Shown here piece by piece: positions 26,150 through 34,927 of a stretch of DNA of 63,135 nucleotides. The stretch comes from SZAS-103 sp038234715 (GTDB taxonomy: Bacteria; Pseudomonadota; Gammaproteobacteria; Xanthomonadales; Xanthomonadaceae), in assembly GCA_038234715.1 (NCBI GenBank), contig JBBQTD010000016.1:1-63135 (forward strand), in the 5' to 3' direction. The notes under the pieces are model-generated. The model was not told the DNA's origin. It saw nothing but the letters and a program-made list of their open reading frames with translations, and did not search any database. Numbering within the stretch: position 1 is the first letter of the stretch; every line of letters starts with the position of its first letter. The position numbers were made by a program, and so were the translations under genes.

Positions 26150-26914
26150 GTGCGCCGCCTGCCGCTGCTGATCCTGTCCGTGCTGCTGGTCGTCGCGGCA
26201 TATCGGTACATGCCGGCGCGGATCGCAGCATTTGCGTTGCGGGAACAACTCGACCCCCTGGAGCTCAACAACATCCATGGCACTGCGTGGGACGGCGAAT
26301 CGTTCGGTGCATGGTGGGGCGACGAGGCGCTCGGACACTTGGCGTGGCACGCCGACCCGGTTGCTGCACTTGGGGGAACGTTACGCGCCGACCTGCATTT
26401 CAGGCTTCCCAAGGACCAGCGCATGCAGGCGCACGTCGAGCAACGCGCGCACATCCTGGATGTGACCGCGATGCGTGCCGACCTGGTCGGCGATGCACTG
26501 CACAAGGTCTTCATGCGCGCGGACCTCCTCCCGATCGGCAGCGTGCACCTGGAAATCGATCACGCGCGCTTCGACGACGGGGTGCCAGTCGCAGTGAGCG
26601 GCCGCGCATACTGGCGACAGGCGACACTCGTCGGCCCACGCACGCCCCTGCCTTATTATCTGGGCGACCTGGTGGTTGACTTCGGCGTCGAAAAACCGGG
26701 CGTCGTGCTCGGCCGCATTCGCGACAGCGGCGGTCCGATGCAGGTCGCCGGGAACGTGACGGCCGACCTGATCGGTTACACGGTCGCGCTGCACTTCACC
26801 GCGCGCGACCCACGCCTGGCGGAAGGATTGCATCGTTTGGGCCAGGCGCAGCCGGATGGCAGTCGCCTGCTGATTGTCCAGGACGCATGGTGGTGGAAAC
26901 GAAAACATGGTTGA
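26150..26914 (+). CDS. gspN: Type II secretion system protein N-like protein
   Basis: A 254-residue protein with an N-terminal membrane anchor (LPLLILSVLLVVAAYRYMP) and a periplasmic domain with the GspN-like features LNNIHGTAWDGESFGAWWG and LHFTARDPRLAEGL. GspN sits in the inner membrane of some type II secretion systems. The start is GTG. No other gsp gene is present here; instead it overlaps nudE by eight bases, so it is probably co-transcribed with the nucleotide-cleaning genes. Confidence 0.75.
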   Translation: MRRLPLLILSVLLVVAAYRYMPARIAAFALREQLDPLELNNIHGTAWDGESFGAWWGDEALGHLAWHADPVAALGGTLRADLHFRLPKDQRMQAHVEQRAHILDVTAMRADLVGDALHKVFMRADLLPIGSVHLEIDHARFDDGVPVAVSGRAYWRQATLVGPRTPLPYYLGDLVVDFGVEKPGVVLGRIRDSGGPMQVAGNVTADLIGYTVALHFTARDPRLAEGLHRLGQAQPDGSRLLIVQDAWWWKRKHG

Positions 26915-27506
26915 TCTGCCCAACAAGCCGCTACCGAAGATCCACGCCTTGCATGCGCGCGACGAAGGCGACCGGCATGTCGAGGAACTCGACCTTGAGT
27001 TCGGCAATGGCGAACGCCGTCGGTACCGCCGCGTCTGCAGTCGCGGACCTGGCTCGGTGATCATTGCCGCGATGCGCGATCCGGAAACCGTGCTGCTCGT
27101 GCGCGAATACGCATGCGGCATGAACCGCTACGAACTCGGCCTGCCAAAAGGGCGCATGGACGCGGGCGAAACGCCGGAACAGGCCGCCAATCGCGAACTC
27201 AAGGAAGAAGTCGGTTTCGGCGCCCGGCGACTGGAACTGCTGCGTCCGCTGACTCTCTCGCCGAGCTACATGGAGTTCGCGACGCACCTTGTCCTGGCCG
27301 AGGATCTTTATCCCGAACGCTTGCCGGGCGATGAACCCGAGGAGATCGACGTGGTGCCATGGAAGCTTTCCGACCTGCATGAACTAATGCTGCGCGACGA
27401 TTGTTCGGAGGGTCGCTCGCTCGCCGGCCTTTTCATCGTGCGCGAACTGCTGGCGCGTCGTGCCGGCGCGAACGGCATTGGACAGTCGCACGGAGAGGCG
27501 GCATGA
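26907..27506 (+). CDS. nudE: ADP compounds hydrolase NudE (Nudix)
   Basis: The 199-residue product carries a full Nudix box (GRMDAGETPEQAANRELKEE then VGF) and the NudE-type context LVREYACGMNRYELGLPKG. NudE hydrolyses ADP-ribose, Ap3A and NADH. The start MVDLPNKPLP lies within the end of gspN; the stop overlaps the cysQ start (ATGA). Confidence 0.92.
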   Translation: MVDLPNKPLPKIHALHARDEGDRHVEELDLEFGNGERRRYRRVCSRGPGSVIIAAMRDPETVLLVREYACGMNRYELGLPKGRMDAGETPEQAANRELKEEVGFGARRLELLRPLTLSPSYMEFATHLVLAEDLYPERLPGDEPEEIDVVPWKLSDLHELMLRDDCSEGRSLAGLFIVRELLARRAGANGIGQSHGEAA

Positions 27507-28291
27507 GCGCGTGGCGCGAGACATGCATCGGCATCGCGCGCGACGCAGGCGCTGCGATCATGCAAGTGTATGCGCAGGACTTCGACGTCCAGGCCAAGGC
27601 GGATGCTTCGCCACTGACCGCGGCGGACATGGCGGCGCATCGCATCATTTGCGCCGGGCTAGCCGCGTTGACTCCCGACATTCCTGTCCTCTCGGAGGAA
27701 TCGGCGTTGATCGACTGGACCACGCGCCGCGGCTGGACGCGTTACTGGCTCGTCGATCCGCTCGATGGCACGCGCGAATTCGTCAAGAAAAACGGCGAGT
27801 TCACCGTCAACATTGCGCTCATCGATGGCGACGCATCGATCATGGGCGTTGTCTACGCGCCCGCGCTCGATTACATGGTGCATGCCGAACGCGGGGTCGG
27901 TGCGTTTGTGCGCGAAGGAGCGTCCGACGTCGCGTTGACGACGCAGCAGCCCGCACCAACGCCGTTGCGCGTGGCAGCGAGTCGCTCGCATCTGGATGCG
28001 CGCACGGTCGCCGCACTCGAAAAGATGGGCGCGACAGAACGGATCGGAATGGGTTCGTCGTTGAAGTTTTGCCGCATCGCGGAGGGACGCATGGACGTGT
28101 ACCCACGCTTCGGTCCGACCTCCGAATGGGACACCGCCGCCGCACAGTGCGTGCTCGAAGCGGCGGGGGGCGCGGTACTCACGCTCGATGGCGCCGCCCT
28201 GCGCTACAACACGAAGGAGTCGTTGCTCAATCCCGACTTCATCGCCTTGGGCGATGCAAAATTGAACTGGAAGGCATGGCTCGATGACTAG
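27503..28291 (+). CDS. cysQ: 3'(2'),5'-bisphosphate nucleotidase CysQ
   Basis: CysQ removes the 3'-phosphate of PAP, a by-product of sulfate assimilation. The 262-residue protein has the inositol-monophosphatase fold signatures DASPLTAADMAAHRII, PVLSEES, the metal motif WLVDPLDGTREFVKKNGEFT and the C-terminal PTSEWDTAAAQCVLEAAGG. It overlaps nudE and mazG at its two ends. Confidence 0.95.
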   Translation: MSAWRETCIGIARDAGAAIMQVYAQDFDVQAKADASPLTAADMAAHRIICAGLAALTPDIPVLSEESALIDWTTRRGWTRYWLVDPLDGTREFVKKNGEFTVNIALIDGDASIMGVVYAPALDYMVHAERGVGAFVREGASDVALTTQQPAPTPLRVAASRSHLDARTVAALEKMGATERIGMGSSLKFCRIAEGRMDVYPRFGPTSEWDTAAAQCVLEAAGGAVLTLDGAALRYNTKESLLNPDFIALGDAKLNWKAWLDD

Positions 28292-29195
28292 GAGCGATCC
28301 CGCCGGCATCTGCGGACTGCTCGACATCATGGCGCGCCTGCGCGATCCGCGATCCGGCTGTCCATGGGATGTGCAGCAGACATTCGCCACGATCGCGCCG
28401 TACACGATCGAGGAAGCATACGAAGTCGCCGACGCGATCGATCGCGGCGACATGCACGATTTGCGCGACGAACTCGGCGACCTTCTTCTGCAGGTCGTAT
28501 TTCATTCGCGCATGGCCGAGGAAGCCGGCGAGTTCGCATTCGCCGACGTCGTCGCTGCGATCAGCGACAAAATGCAAAGGCGACACCCGCATGTGTTTGC
28601 CGCACCGGGATGTCCGAATGCCGCGGAAGGCAGGATTTCGGGAGCGACTGCCGGGACACTGGTTAGTGACGCGCAGGCGCAGACGCGCGACTGGGAATTG
28701 TACAAACGCCGCGAGCGCGAGGCGAAAGGAACCCACGACGACCCCAGCGCACTCGCCGGCATCGCGCACGGCATGCCCGAATGGCAACGCGCATTGAAAC
28801 TGCAGAAGCGCGCCGCGACCGTCGGCTTCGACTGGCCCGATCCAACCCCTGTGATCGCCAAGCTGCACGAGGAAATCGAGGAAGTCCGCATCGAGTTCGC
28901 AGCCGCCGCGATCGCACCCGACGACAGCGCCGTGCGTGAGCGACTGCAGGACGAGATCGGCGACCTGTTGTTCGTCTGCGTGAACCTTGCGCGTCACGCA
29001 AAGGTCGATACCGGAACCGCGCTGCGCAGCGCGAACGCGAAGTTCGAGAGACGCTTCCGCAGCATGGAGGCTCTCGCACTGGCCGACGGCGTTGGGCTGG
29101 CAAGCCTGTCGCTGGAACAGCAGGATCGCTATTGGGATCGCGCAAAGGCCGCGGAACATCCTATCGATCCGACCGCAAGAGGAAACGGGTCATGA
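28284..29195 (+). CDS. mazG: Nucleoside triphosphate pyrophosphohydrolase MazG
   Basis: MazG hydrolyses NTPs and dNTPs to monophosphates. The 303-residue product has two MazG domains: the first with GCPWDVQQTFATIAPYTIEE and LRDELGDLLLQVVFHS (E-E-x-x-E and E-x-x-D metal motifs), the second with KLHEEIEEVRIEF and DEIGDLLFVCVNLARH. It is somewhat longer than the E. coli protein (263). The start overlaps the cysQ stop, and the stop overlaps the next gene. Confidence 0.95.
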   Translation: MTRSDPAGICGLLDIMARLRDPRSGCPWDVQQTFATIAPYTIEEAYEVADAIDRGDMHDLRDELGDLLLQVVFHSRMAEEAGEFAFADVVAAISDKMQRRHPHVFAAPGCPNAAEGRISGATAGTLVSDAQAQTRDWELYKRREREAKGTHDDPSALAGIAHGMPEWQRALKLQKRAATVGFDWPDPTPVIAKLHEEIEEVRIEFAAAAIAPDDSAVRERLQDEIGDLLFVCVNLARHAKVDTGTALRSANAKFERRFRSMEALALADGVGLASLSLEQQDRYWDRAKAAEHPIDPTARGNGS

Positions 29196-29494
29196 GCCGA
29201 TTCGACAGCTTCTCCGCGTTTTATCCGTTTTACCTCTCCGAACATTCCAACCGGACCTCGCGGCGGCTGCATTTCGTCGGCAGCTGCGGCGTGTTGGCGC
29301 TGCTGGCGACGGCGATCGCAACCGGCAACGGCTGGTGGGCGCTCGGGGCTCTGTTCTGCGGCTACGGGTTCGCCTGGGTCGGGCATTTCTTCTTCGAAAA
29401 GAACCGGCCGGCCACGTTCAAGTACCCGATCTATTCGTTCATCGGCGACTGGGTGATGTTCAAGGACATCCTGATCGGGCGGGTGAAGATCTAG
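29192..29494 (+). CDS. DUF962 small membrane protein (Mpo1/YGL010w-like)
   Basis: A 100-residue protein with FSAFYPFYLSEHSNRTSRRL and GYGFAWVGHFFFEKNRPATF, the signature of DUF962/Mpo1-like proteins; the yeast member is a dioxygenase acting on 2-hydroxy fatty acids. Two membrane segments are visible (about 31-65). The conserved His residues are present. It overlaps mazG by four bases and ends the operon. Confidence 0.88.
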   Translation: MSRFDSFSAFYPFYLSEHSNRTSRRLHFVGSCGVLALLATAIATGNGWWALGALFCGYGFAWVGHFFFEKNRPATFKYPIYSFIGDWVMFKDILIGRVKI

Positions 29495-29592
29495 GGAGCC
29501 GTGGGCAATCTGGAAGAGGGCCCCCGAGCTGATTTCACATCGGTATCACTATGTTCGCGGTGTAATCTTCACAAAGCTGAAGGAGCATCCCC

Positions 29593-30309
29593 ATGCGCAA
29601 CCGTGACGAGCCCGCCGGCCTGATCCTCGTGGTCGAGGACAACCGCAATATTTCCGAGATGGTCGGCGAATATCTCGAGAGCAAGGGTTTTGGTGTCGAC
29701 TATGCAAGCGATGGTGTTGATGGATTCCGCCTCGCGAACGAGAACAGCTACGACGCGATCATCCTCGACCTGATGATGCCGCGCATGGACGGACTCGAGG
29801 TGTGTCGCAAGTTGCGCGAGGAAACCAAGAAGGCGACGCCGGTGCTGATGCTGACCGCGCGCGACACGCTCGACGACAAGGTCAGCGGCCTCACCGCGGG
29901 CGCCGACGATTACCTCGTGAAACCATTCGCGATCCAGGAACTCGAAGCGCGCGTACGCGCGCTCATCCGTCGCGAGCGGCGCCAGGTCAGTGCCGAAGTC
30001 CTGAAAGTCGGCGATCTGGTCTACGACACAGCCAGCCTGCGGGTGACGCGTGGCGGGCAGGAATTGCAGCTCTCGCCGATCGGTTTGCGGCTGCTGGCGA
30101 TCCTGATGCGCGAATCGCCAAAGGTGATCAGCCGCCGTGACATCGAACGCGAGATCTGGGGCGATGGCTTGCCCGACTCGGACACGTTGCGCAGCCATTT
30201 GTACAACCTGCGCAAGACCATCGACCGCGCATTCGACAAGCCGCTGCTGCACACCGTGCAAAGCGCCGGATATCGCATCGCCGACCTCGACGCACCGCCG
30301 CCGACATGA
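29593..30309 (+). CDS. OmpR/PhoB-family response regulator
   Basis: A 238-residue regulator with an N-terminal receiver (LILVVEDNRNISEMVGEYL, phosphoacceptor Asp in AIILDLMMPRMDGLE, Lys in DYLVKPF) and a C-terminal winged helix (about 135-230; LRLLAILMRESPKVISRRDI, HLYNLRKTIDRAF, HTVQSAGYRIADL). It pairs with the kinase gene 84 bp downstream. Target genes are unknown. Confidence 0.93.
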   Translation: MRNRDEPAGLILVVEDNRNISEMVGEYLESKGFGVDYASDGVDGFRLANENSYDAIILDLMMPRMDGLEVCRKLREETKKATPVLMLTARDTLDDKVSGLTAGADDYLVKPFAIQELEARVRALIRRERRQVSAEVLKVGDLVYDTASLRVTRGGQELQLSPIGLRLLAILMRESPKVISRRDIEREIWGDGLPDSDTLRSHLYNLRKTIDRAFDKPLLHTVQSAGYRIADLDAPPPT

Positions 30310-30393
30310 TTCATCGTTGCGCACATCCCTGCGGATGTTGTGATCGACTACCGCAGCGCGGGGTCGGCACCATCCCTGACATGATGCGCGAAC

Positions 30394-31698
30394 ATGATTG
30401 CTGAGCGCGGCCTGCGAAGGAAAATCTGGGTCGCGTTTGCCCTGCAGGTGATCGCGATCGGCCTCGCGACAATGTTCGGTGTGTACGGCGCATCGGAAGT
30501 GCTCAAGTCGGTGCTGATAAAGCACGCGCTGACCCAGGAAGCGGCGTGGTTCTGGCAGCGTCATGCGGACGACCCCGAACACCACATCCCCGACACGTTC
30601 AACATGATGGGTTACCTGGTGCTGCGGGGGCAGGGACAGCAAAGCCTTCCGGAGGCCCTGCGCTGGTTGTCCCCGGGCTACCACGAGATGCCCGAAGCGA
30701 TGGGCGGTTCGCTTGTCTACGTCGACGACGAACCCCAGGGCCGCCTGCTGCTGGTGTTCAAGCAGACCCAGGTGAACGCGCTTGCGTTCTGGTTCGGCGC
30801 GGTGCCGCTCGCGTTCGTGCTGATCGTGATCTACGCGATCGCATGGATGACCTACCGTTCCTCGCACCGCGCGATCTCGCCGGTGATCTGGCTCGCCAAC
30901 CAGGTGCAGCAATGGGACCCGAAGCGACCGGATGCCACCGCATTGAACGCGGAAAACCTTCCGGTGGACGTGCAGGGCGAAACTCTCGTGCTCGCCTCGT
31001 CGCTGCACGAGTTCGCAACCCGCATCGACACCTTCGTGCAGCGCGAACGCAATTTCACCCGCGACGCCAGCCACGAGTTGCGCACGCCGATGACCGTGAT
31101 CCGCATGGCCGGCGACGTGCTGCTCGGCGATGCGTCGCTGACGCCGCACGCGGTGCGCACCATTGGGCGCATCCAGTCGGCGGTGGGCGAGATGGAATCG
31201 CTGGTCGAGGCTTTCCTGATCATGGCGCGCGACGGGGATGTCGGCTTGCCCGACGAGGACTTCGTGGTCAACGAAGTCATCCACGACGAAATCGACAAGG
31301 CACGCGCACTGATCGACCACAAACCGGTCGAACTGAAGTACGAGGAGCAAGGCGCTTTCGCCCTGCATGCACCGCCGCGCGTGTTCGCGGTGCTGTTCGG
31401 CAACCTGCTGCGCAACGCCTGCCGCTACACCGATACCGGCAGCGTGACCGTCCGCGTGCAACCGGGCAAGGTGGTGATTGAGGACACCGGCGTGGGCATG
31501 ACCCGCGAGGAACTCGAACATGTGTTCGAAGCGTTCTATCGCGGCGGCGAGCAACGCCAGGGCGGCCACGGGATCGGATTGAACATCGTGCGTCGCCTGT
31601 CCGAACGCTTCGGCTGGCCGGTCAAGATGGAGAGCGAAGCGGGCAAGGGCACGCGCGCGACGGTGACATTCCCGAAGGCGCAGCCGCTGGACGGTTGA
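30394..31698 (+). CDS. Membrane sensor histidine kinase
   Basis: A 434-residue kinase with two membrane segments (about 12-34 and 128-152) around a periplasmic sensor of about 95 residues. The H-box is FTRDASHELRTPMTVIRM, the N-box LFGNLLRNACRYTD, G1 VIEDTGVGMTREEL and G2 GGHGIGLNIVRRL. It belongs to the OmpR-partner group and forms an operon with the response regulator. The signal is not evident from sequence. Confidence 0.93.
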   Translation: MIAERGLRRKIWVAFALQVIAIGLATMFGVYGASEVLKSVLIKHALTQEAAWFWQRHADDPEHHIPDTFNMMGYLVLRGQGQQSLPEALRWLSPGYHEMPEAMGGSLVYVDDEPQGRLLLVFKQTQVNALAFWFGAVPLAFVLIVIYAIAWMTYRSSHRAISPVIWLANQVQQWDPKRPDATALNAENLPVDVQGETLVLASSLHEFATRIDTFVQRERNFTRDASHELRTPMTVIRMAGDVLLGDASLTPHAVRTIGRIQSAVGEMESLVEAFLIMARDGDVGLPDEDFVVNEVIHDEIDKARALIDHKPVELKYEEQGAFALHAPPRVFAVLFGNLLRNACRYTDTGSVTVRVQPGKVVIEDTGVGMTREELEHVFEAFYRGGEQRQGGHGIGLNIVRRLSERFGWPVKMESEAGKGTRATVTFPKAQPLDG

Positions 31699-31707
31699 GT
31701 CCTAGCA

Positions 31708-31791
31708 TTGGAAACGCACTCCATTGCCCCGCGAAGGAGCTTGCTTGCCCTGGAAAGGAACTCCCTTGCCTTGGGAAGAATCCAGCTTTTC
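31708..31791. repeat. 21-bp-phased repeat array 2 (four clear units)
   Basis: Four adjacent 21-bp units follow the kinase stop by ten bases: each has the pattern TGGAAAGGAACTCCCTTGCC with substitutions (31708, 31729, 31750, 31771). Weaker units may continue to about 31875. The period is exactly that of arrays 1, 3 and 4, but the unit sequence differs. Confidence 0.7.
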
Positions 31792-32166
31792 AGGACATGC
31801 GGCACCAAGACCGAAGTCGCCGCCGTCCAGCCCGGCTGAAGACGCTCCTGCGATCCCCAGGGTGCGTACATTGGACGGGCGTGATCAGCGCGCCGAGCCG
31901 CCGCGATGAACCTTTCGATGCTGATCAGAGCGAACTTCGCAAATCGACCCATGGCTGCCACTCGGTCATGTCCGCTTTGGAGCACTCCAGTTCCAGTACA
32001 CCTTCACTTGCAGGTGCTCGAGCCTCTCATCATGGCCTGCGGCAGACCGACGGCACCCACTCGGACGGACGTCTTCACTCTGAGTCTATTTTTCCCGAAT
32101 CCCATGTCCGTATTGGGGGCTTGCAGCATGATCTTGGGAGAATTTTCTGTATCCTCGTTGATACCT
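31792..32166. other. Non-coding stretch before the Sel1-repeat gene
   Basis: Apart from possible decayed units of array 2 in the first 80 bp, no conserved element is seen. The frame of the downstream gene is open back to 31906, but that part has no family match or signal peptide, so it is treated as untranslated. No strong promoter stands out. Confidence 0.5.
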
Positions 32167-33198
32167 ATGCACAATCTACGAATCATTTTGGCGGCGACGC
32201 TCGTGGCGGTCGCATCTCCGCATGCAAATGCCGGTGCCAATCCGTGCGCCACTGTGGTGCCAGCTGACTCGTGCATTGAAGGGGAATTCACGCTTGAGCT
32301 GCAGGTTGGCGAAAAACAGCGTGTACTTTCAATAGACGTGGCATCCGTATCCACGAGCGCCGGATCAGCAGGGCCAATCGACCCCATGGCCCGTTGCTAT
32401 GCCGCTCACTCGGACTTCTTCGGAAAGTTATACGTCACCAGAAATCATCCGCTTGGCAAACAATCGGTACTGGTTCATGTTGTCCCCAACCTGTCTTGCA
32501 GGCGGTCCGTCGACAACAAGGATCCCCTCAAGAAGGGCTTTGACGCCGATCATCGCGGCGATTTCGCGACCGCAGCGGCTGAGTTCAAGCCGCTCGCCGA
32601 GCATGGCGATGTCAGGGCGCAAGTCATGTTGGGCATCTATTACGGCAAAGGTTCGGGGGTGACCAAGGACTCCGCTGCAAGTGCGATGTGGTTCCGCACG
32701 GCTGCGGCCCAGGGTGACGCTGGTGGGCAGTATGAAGTCGGGATGATTTATTACCTGGGAACGGGGGTCGCGAAAGACGATGCCCAAGCCGCTTCGTGGT
32801 TTCGCAAGTCCGCCGCTCAGGGAAACGAACCATCTCAGTACATGCTTGGGAGCATGTACGAGGATGGCAATGGCGTACCAGTCGACCTTGCCCAGGCAAC
32901 CGAGTGGTATCGCAAGGCCGCGACACAGGGAAGTACTATTGCCATGGAAAACCTGGGCCAGTTCTACGCATCCGGAAAAGGCGTGCGGCAAGACATCGTG
33001 GCAGCTTACGCCCTGTACTTGCTGGCCGTGGAGAAACCGATTCCCGGCAACATTGACAAGCAACAGCAAGGTCTTGACGAGAAGGAGTGGAAACGGCTCA
33101 TGGCGCAAATGACCCGGGAACAGATTAGTGATGGCGATGCATTGAACAACGAGATGCAGCAAGTCGGTGTGATCAAGGCGCTTGACGCGCACAAGTAG
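32167..33198 (+). CDS. Exported Sel1-repeat (tetratricopeptide-like) protein
   Basis: The chosen start gives a signal peptide (MHNLRIILAATLVAVASPHA, then NA-G). An N-terminal domain of about 100 residues with several Cys is not recognised. From about residue 145 there are four to five Sel1 repeats (AQVMLGIYYGKGSGVTKD, GQYEVGMIYYLGTGVAKDD, SQYMLGSMYEDGNGVPVD, AMENLGQFYASGKGVRQD), which form solenoids for protein binding, here in the periplasm. Ribosome site is weak, so the start is moderately sure. It follows array 2. Confidence 0.8.
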   Translation: MHNLRIILAATLVAVASPHANAGANPCATVVPADSCIEGEFTLELQVGEKQRVLSIDVASVSTSAGSAGPIDPMARCYAAHSDFFGKLYVTRNHPLGKQSVLVHVVPNLSCRRSVDNKDPLKKGFDADHRGDFATAAAEFKPLAEHGDVRAQVMLGIYYGKGSGVTKDSAASAMWFRTAAAQGDAGGQYEVGMIYYLGTGVAKDDAQAASWFRKSAAQGNEPSQYMLGSMYEDGNGVPVDLAQATEWYRKAATQGSTIAMENLGQFYASGKGVRQDIVAAYALYLLAVEKPIPGNIDKQQQGLDEKEWKRLMAQMTREQISDGDALNNEMQQVGVIKALDAHK

Positions 33199-33238
33199 GT
33201 TTGAGAATACGGGGTGGCTCACAGAGTAAATTTTCGCT

Positions 33239-33676
33239 TCAAGCGGATATTATCTCTCTGAGCCCATTCTCCTTTTTTCTCACAGGGCATTCGGTAGCAC
33301 AGGACGCCGCGCGCGGCCTGCTCGCTCGCCAGATCCACCAGATCAACAGCAACTGCAACGGCAGCCGCACAACCAGCGCCACCTGCCACCACGTCGCGGC
33401 ACCTGCCGCATGCGCGTTCAACAGCATCTGCACATTCGCCGGCAACACCGCCACGCACAACGCAATCAAACCGGCACCGGCAAGGCGACGCGTCATCGCG
33501 GGCAGTACGCCAATGCCACCGGCGATCTCGCACACGCCACTGATTGCGACAAGCGCTGCATGCCACGGCAACCACGGCGGCATGATCGCGAGGTACTTGT
33601 GGGGAAACACGAAGTGCAGCACGCCCGCCGACACGAAGAACACGGCGAGCAGGTATTGCGACAGTCTAGGGCACAT
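33239..33676 (-). CDS. DoxX-like membrane protein
   Basis: A 145-residue protein with four membrane segments (YLLAVFFVSAGVLHFVFP, ALVAISGVCEIAGGIGVLP, LAGAGLIALCVAVLPANVQM, VRLPLQLLLIWWIW), the layout of DoxX/DUF-type small quinone-linked proteins. FFVSAGVLHFVFPHKYLAIM fits this family well. It converges with the Sel1 gene (40-bp gap) and is divergent from the isoaspartyl peptidase gene. Role unknown. Confidence 0.8.
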   Translation of the reverse strand: MCPRLSQYLLAVFFVSAGVLHFVFPHKYLAIMPPWLPWHAALVAISGVCEIAGGIGVLPAMTRRLAGAGLIALCVAVLPANVQMLLNAHAAGAATWWQVALVVRLPLQLLLIWWIWRASRPRAASCATECPVRKKENGLREIISA

Positions 33677-33827
33677 CCGGTGATTGTCCGCGGATGTCGT
33701 TGAGCGCGCCGTGACGACTGCGACAGCGCGCCAGGGCCAATCCAATCCGCGCGGTTCGCCGCGTCCTGCGCGCTCCGGTATCCTTTGCGGGTACCTGCCA
33801 TCACCGAACCGCCCTGATGGAACCGCC

Positions 33828-34853
33828 ATGCTGATCCGGAGTTTCATACTCGCCATGATGCTGCCCCTGTCCGCTGTCGCTGCAAGCGCAGCACCGTCCG
33901 ATGCAATCACCGCAACGACCTCACGCACCGCCCTGGTGATCCACGGCGGCGCCGGCACCATGTCGCGCAAGGAACTCACGCCCGAACGCGAAGCGGAAAT
34001 CCGCGCCGCGATGAACAAGGCGCTCGACGCCGGCAACGCGGTGCTGAAATCCGGCGGCACCGCGCGCGATGCGGTGACCGCGGTCGTCGTGGTGCTCGAG
34101 GACGATCCGCATTTCAATGCCGGCAAAGGCGCGGTGTTCAACCACGAAGGCGTCAACGAAATGGATGCGTCGATCATGGACGGCGCGACGCTCGAAGCCG
34201 GCGCGGTCGCCGGCATCCACACCGTCAAGAACCCGATCCTGCTCGCACGCGCGGTGATGGAGCATTCCAAACACGTGATGCTGATCGGCGACGGCGCCGA
34301 AGCCTTCGGCAAGACTGTGCCCGGGATCGAGTTCGTCGATCCGAAATACTTCTATACGCCCGAACGCTTCAAGCAGCTGCAGGACGCCAAGGCCGAAGAA
34401 TCCGCCGGCGCGATCAAGCCGCCGAGCGCGCACTTCGGCACCGTCGGCGCGGTTGCACTCGATGCGCACGGACACCTCGCCGCAGCGACATCCACCGGCG
34501 GCATGACCAACAAGAAATGGGGCCGCGTCGGCGACTCGCCGATCATTGGCGCGGGCACTTACGCGATCGCCGACTGCGCGGTCTCCGGCACCGGCTGGGG
34601 CGAATACTTCATCCGCCTCAACGTCGCGTCCGACATCTGCGCACGCGTCGCGTATCGCGGCGACAGCCTCGCCAAGGCCGCCGACGACGTGGTCGTCAAG
34701 CGCGTCCACGACCTGGGCGGCGACGGCGGCGCGATCGCAATGGATTCGCACGGCAACATCGCGATGCCGTTCAACACCGAAGGCATGTACCGCGGCTGGA
34801 TCAACCCGGATGGAACGCGCGGGGTGGCGATTTACAGGGATGATGCGAAGTAG
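33828..34853 (+). CDS. iaaA: Exported isoaspartyl peptidase / L-asparaginase (Ntn hydrolase)
   Basis: The 341-residue precursor begins with a signal peptide (LIRSFILAMMLPLSAVAASA). Family motifs are VIHGGAGTM, GGTARDAVTAVVVVLEDDP, FNAGKGAVFNHEGVNEMDAS and the autocleavage site AHFGTVGAVALD, where Thr becomes the nucleophile, followed by STGGMTNK and GDSPIIGAGTYA. The enzyme cleaves isoaspartyl dipeptides and asparagine, here in the periplasm. It ends one base from the long frame of the downstream TPR gene. Confidence 0.92.
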   Translation: MLIRSFILAMMLPLSAVAASAAPSDAITATTSRTALVIHGGAGTMSRKELTPEREAEIRAAMNKALDAGNAVLKSGGTARDAVTAVVVVLEDDPHFNAGKGAVFNHEGVNEMDASIMDGATLEAGAVAGIHTVKNPILLARAVMEHSKHVMLIGDGAEAFGKTVPGIEFVDPKYFYTPERFKQLQDAKAEESAGAIKPPSAHFGTVGAVALDAHGHLAAATSTGGMTNKKWGRVGDSPIIGAGTYAIADCAVSGTGWGEYFIRLNVASDICARVAYRGDSLAKAADDVVVKRVHDLGGDGGAIAMDSHGNIAMPFNTEGMYRGWINPDGTRGVAIYRDDAK

Positions 34854-34927
34854 TGGATAGCGCGCAACGGCGAGTCGCCAGCGTGCCAAATCGGCAATGC
34901 ACATCGACCGAATCAGATGGAAACCAG

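Noticed and set aside
24445..26679. 744-codon plus-strand ORF
   Set aside because: Antisense to bioA and out of frame with gspN; no similarity.
33677..34312. N-terminal extension of the DoxX-like ORF
   Set aside because: It runs antisense through the isoaspartyl peptidase gene; the DoxX similarity begins at the Met at 33676.
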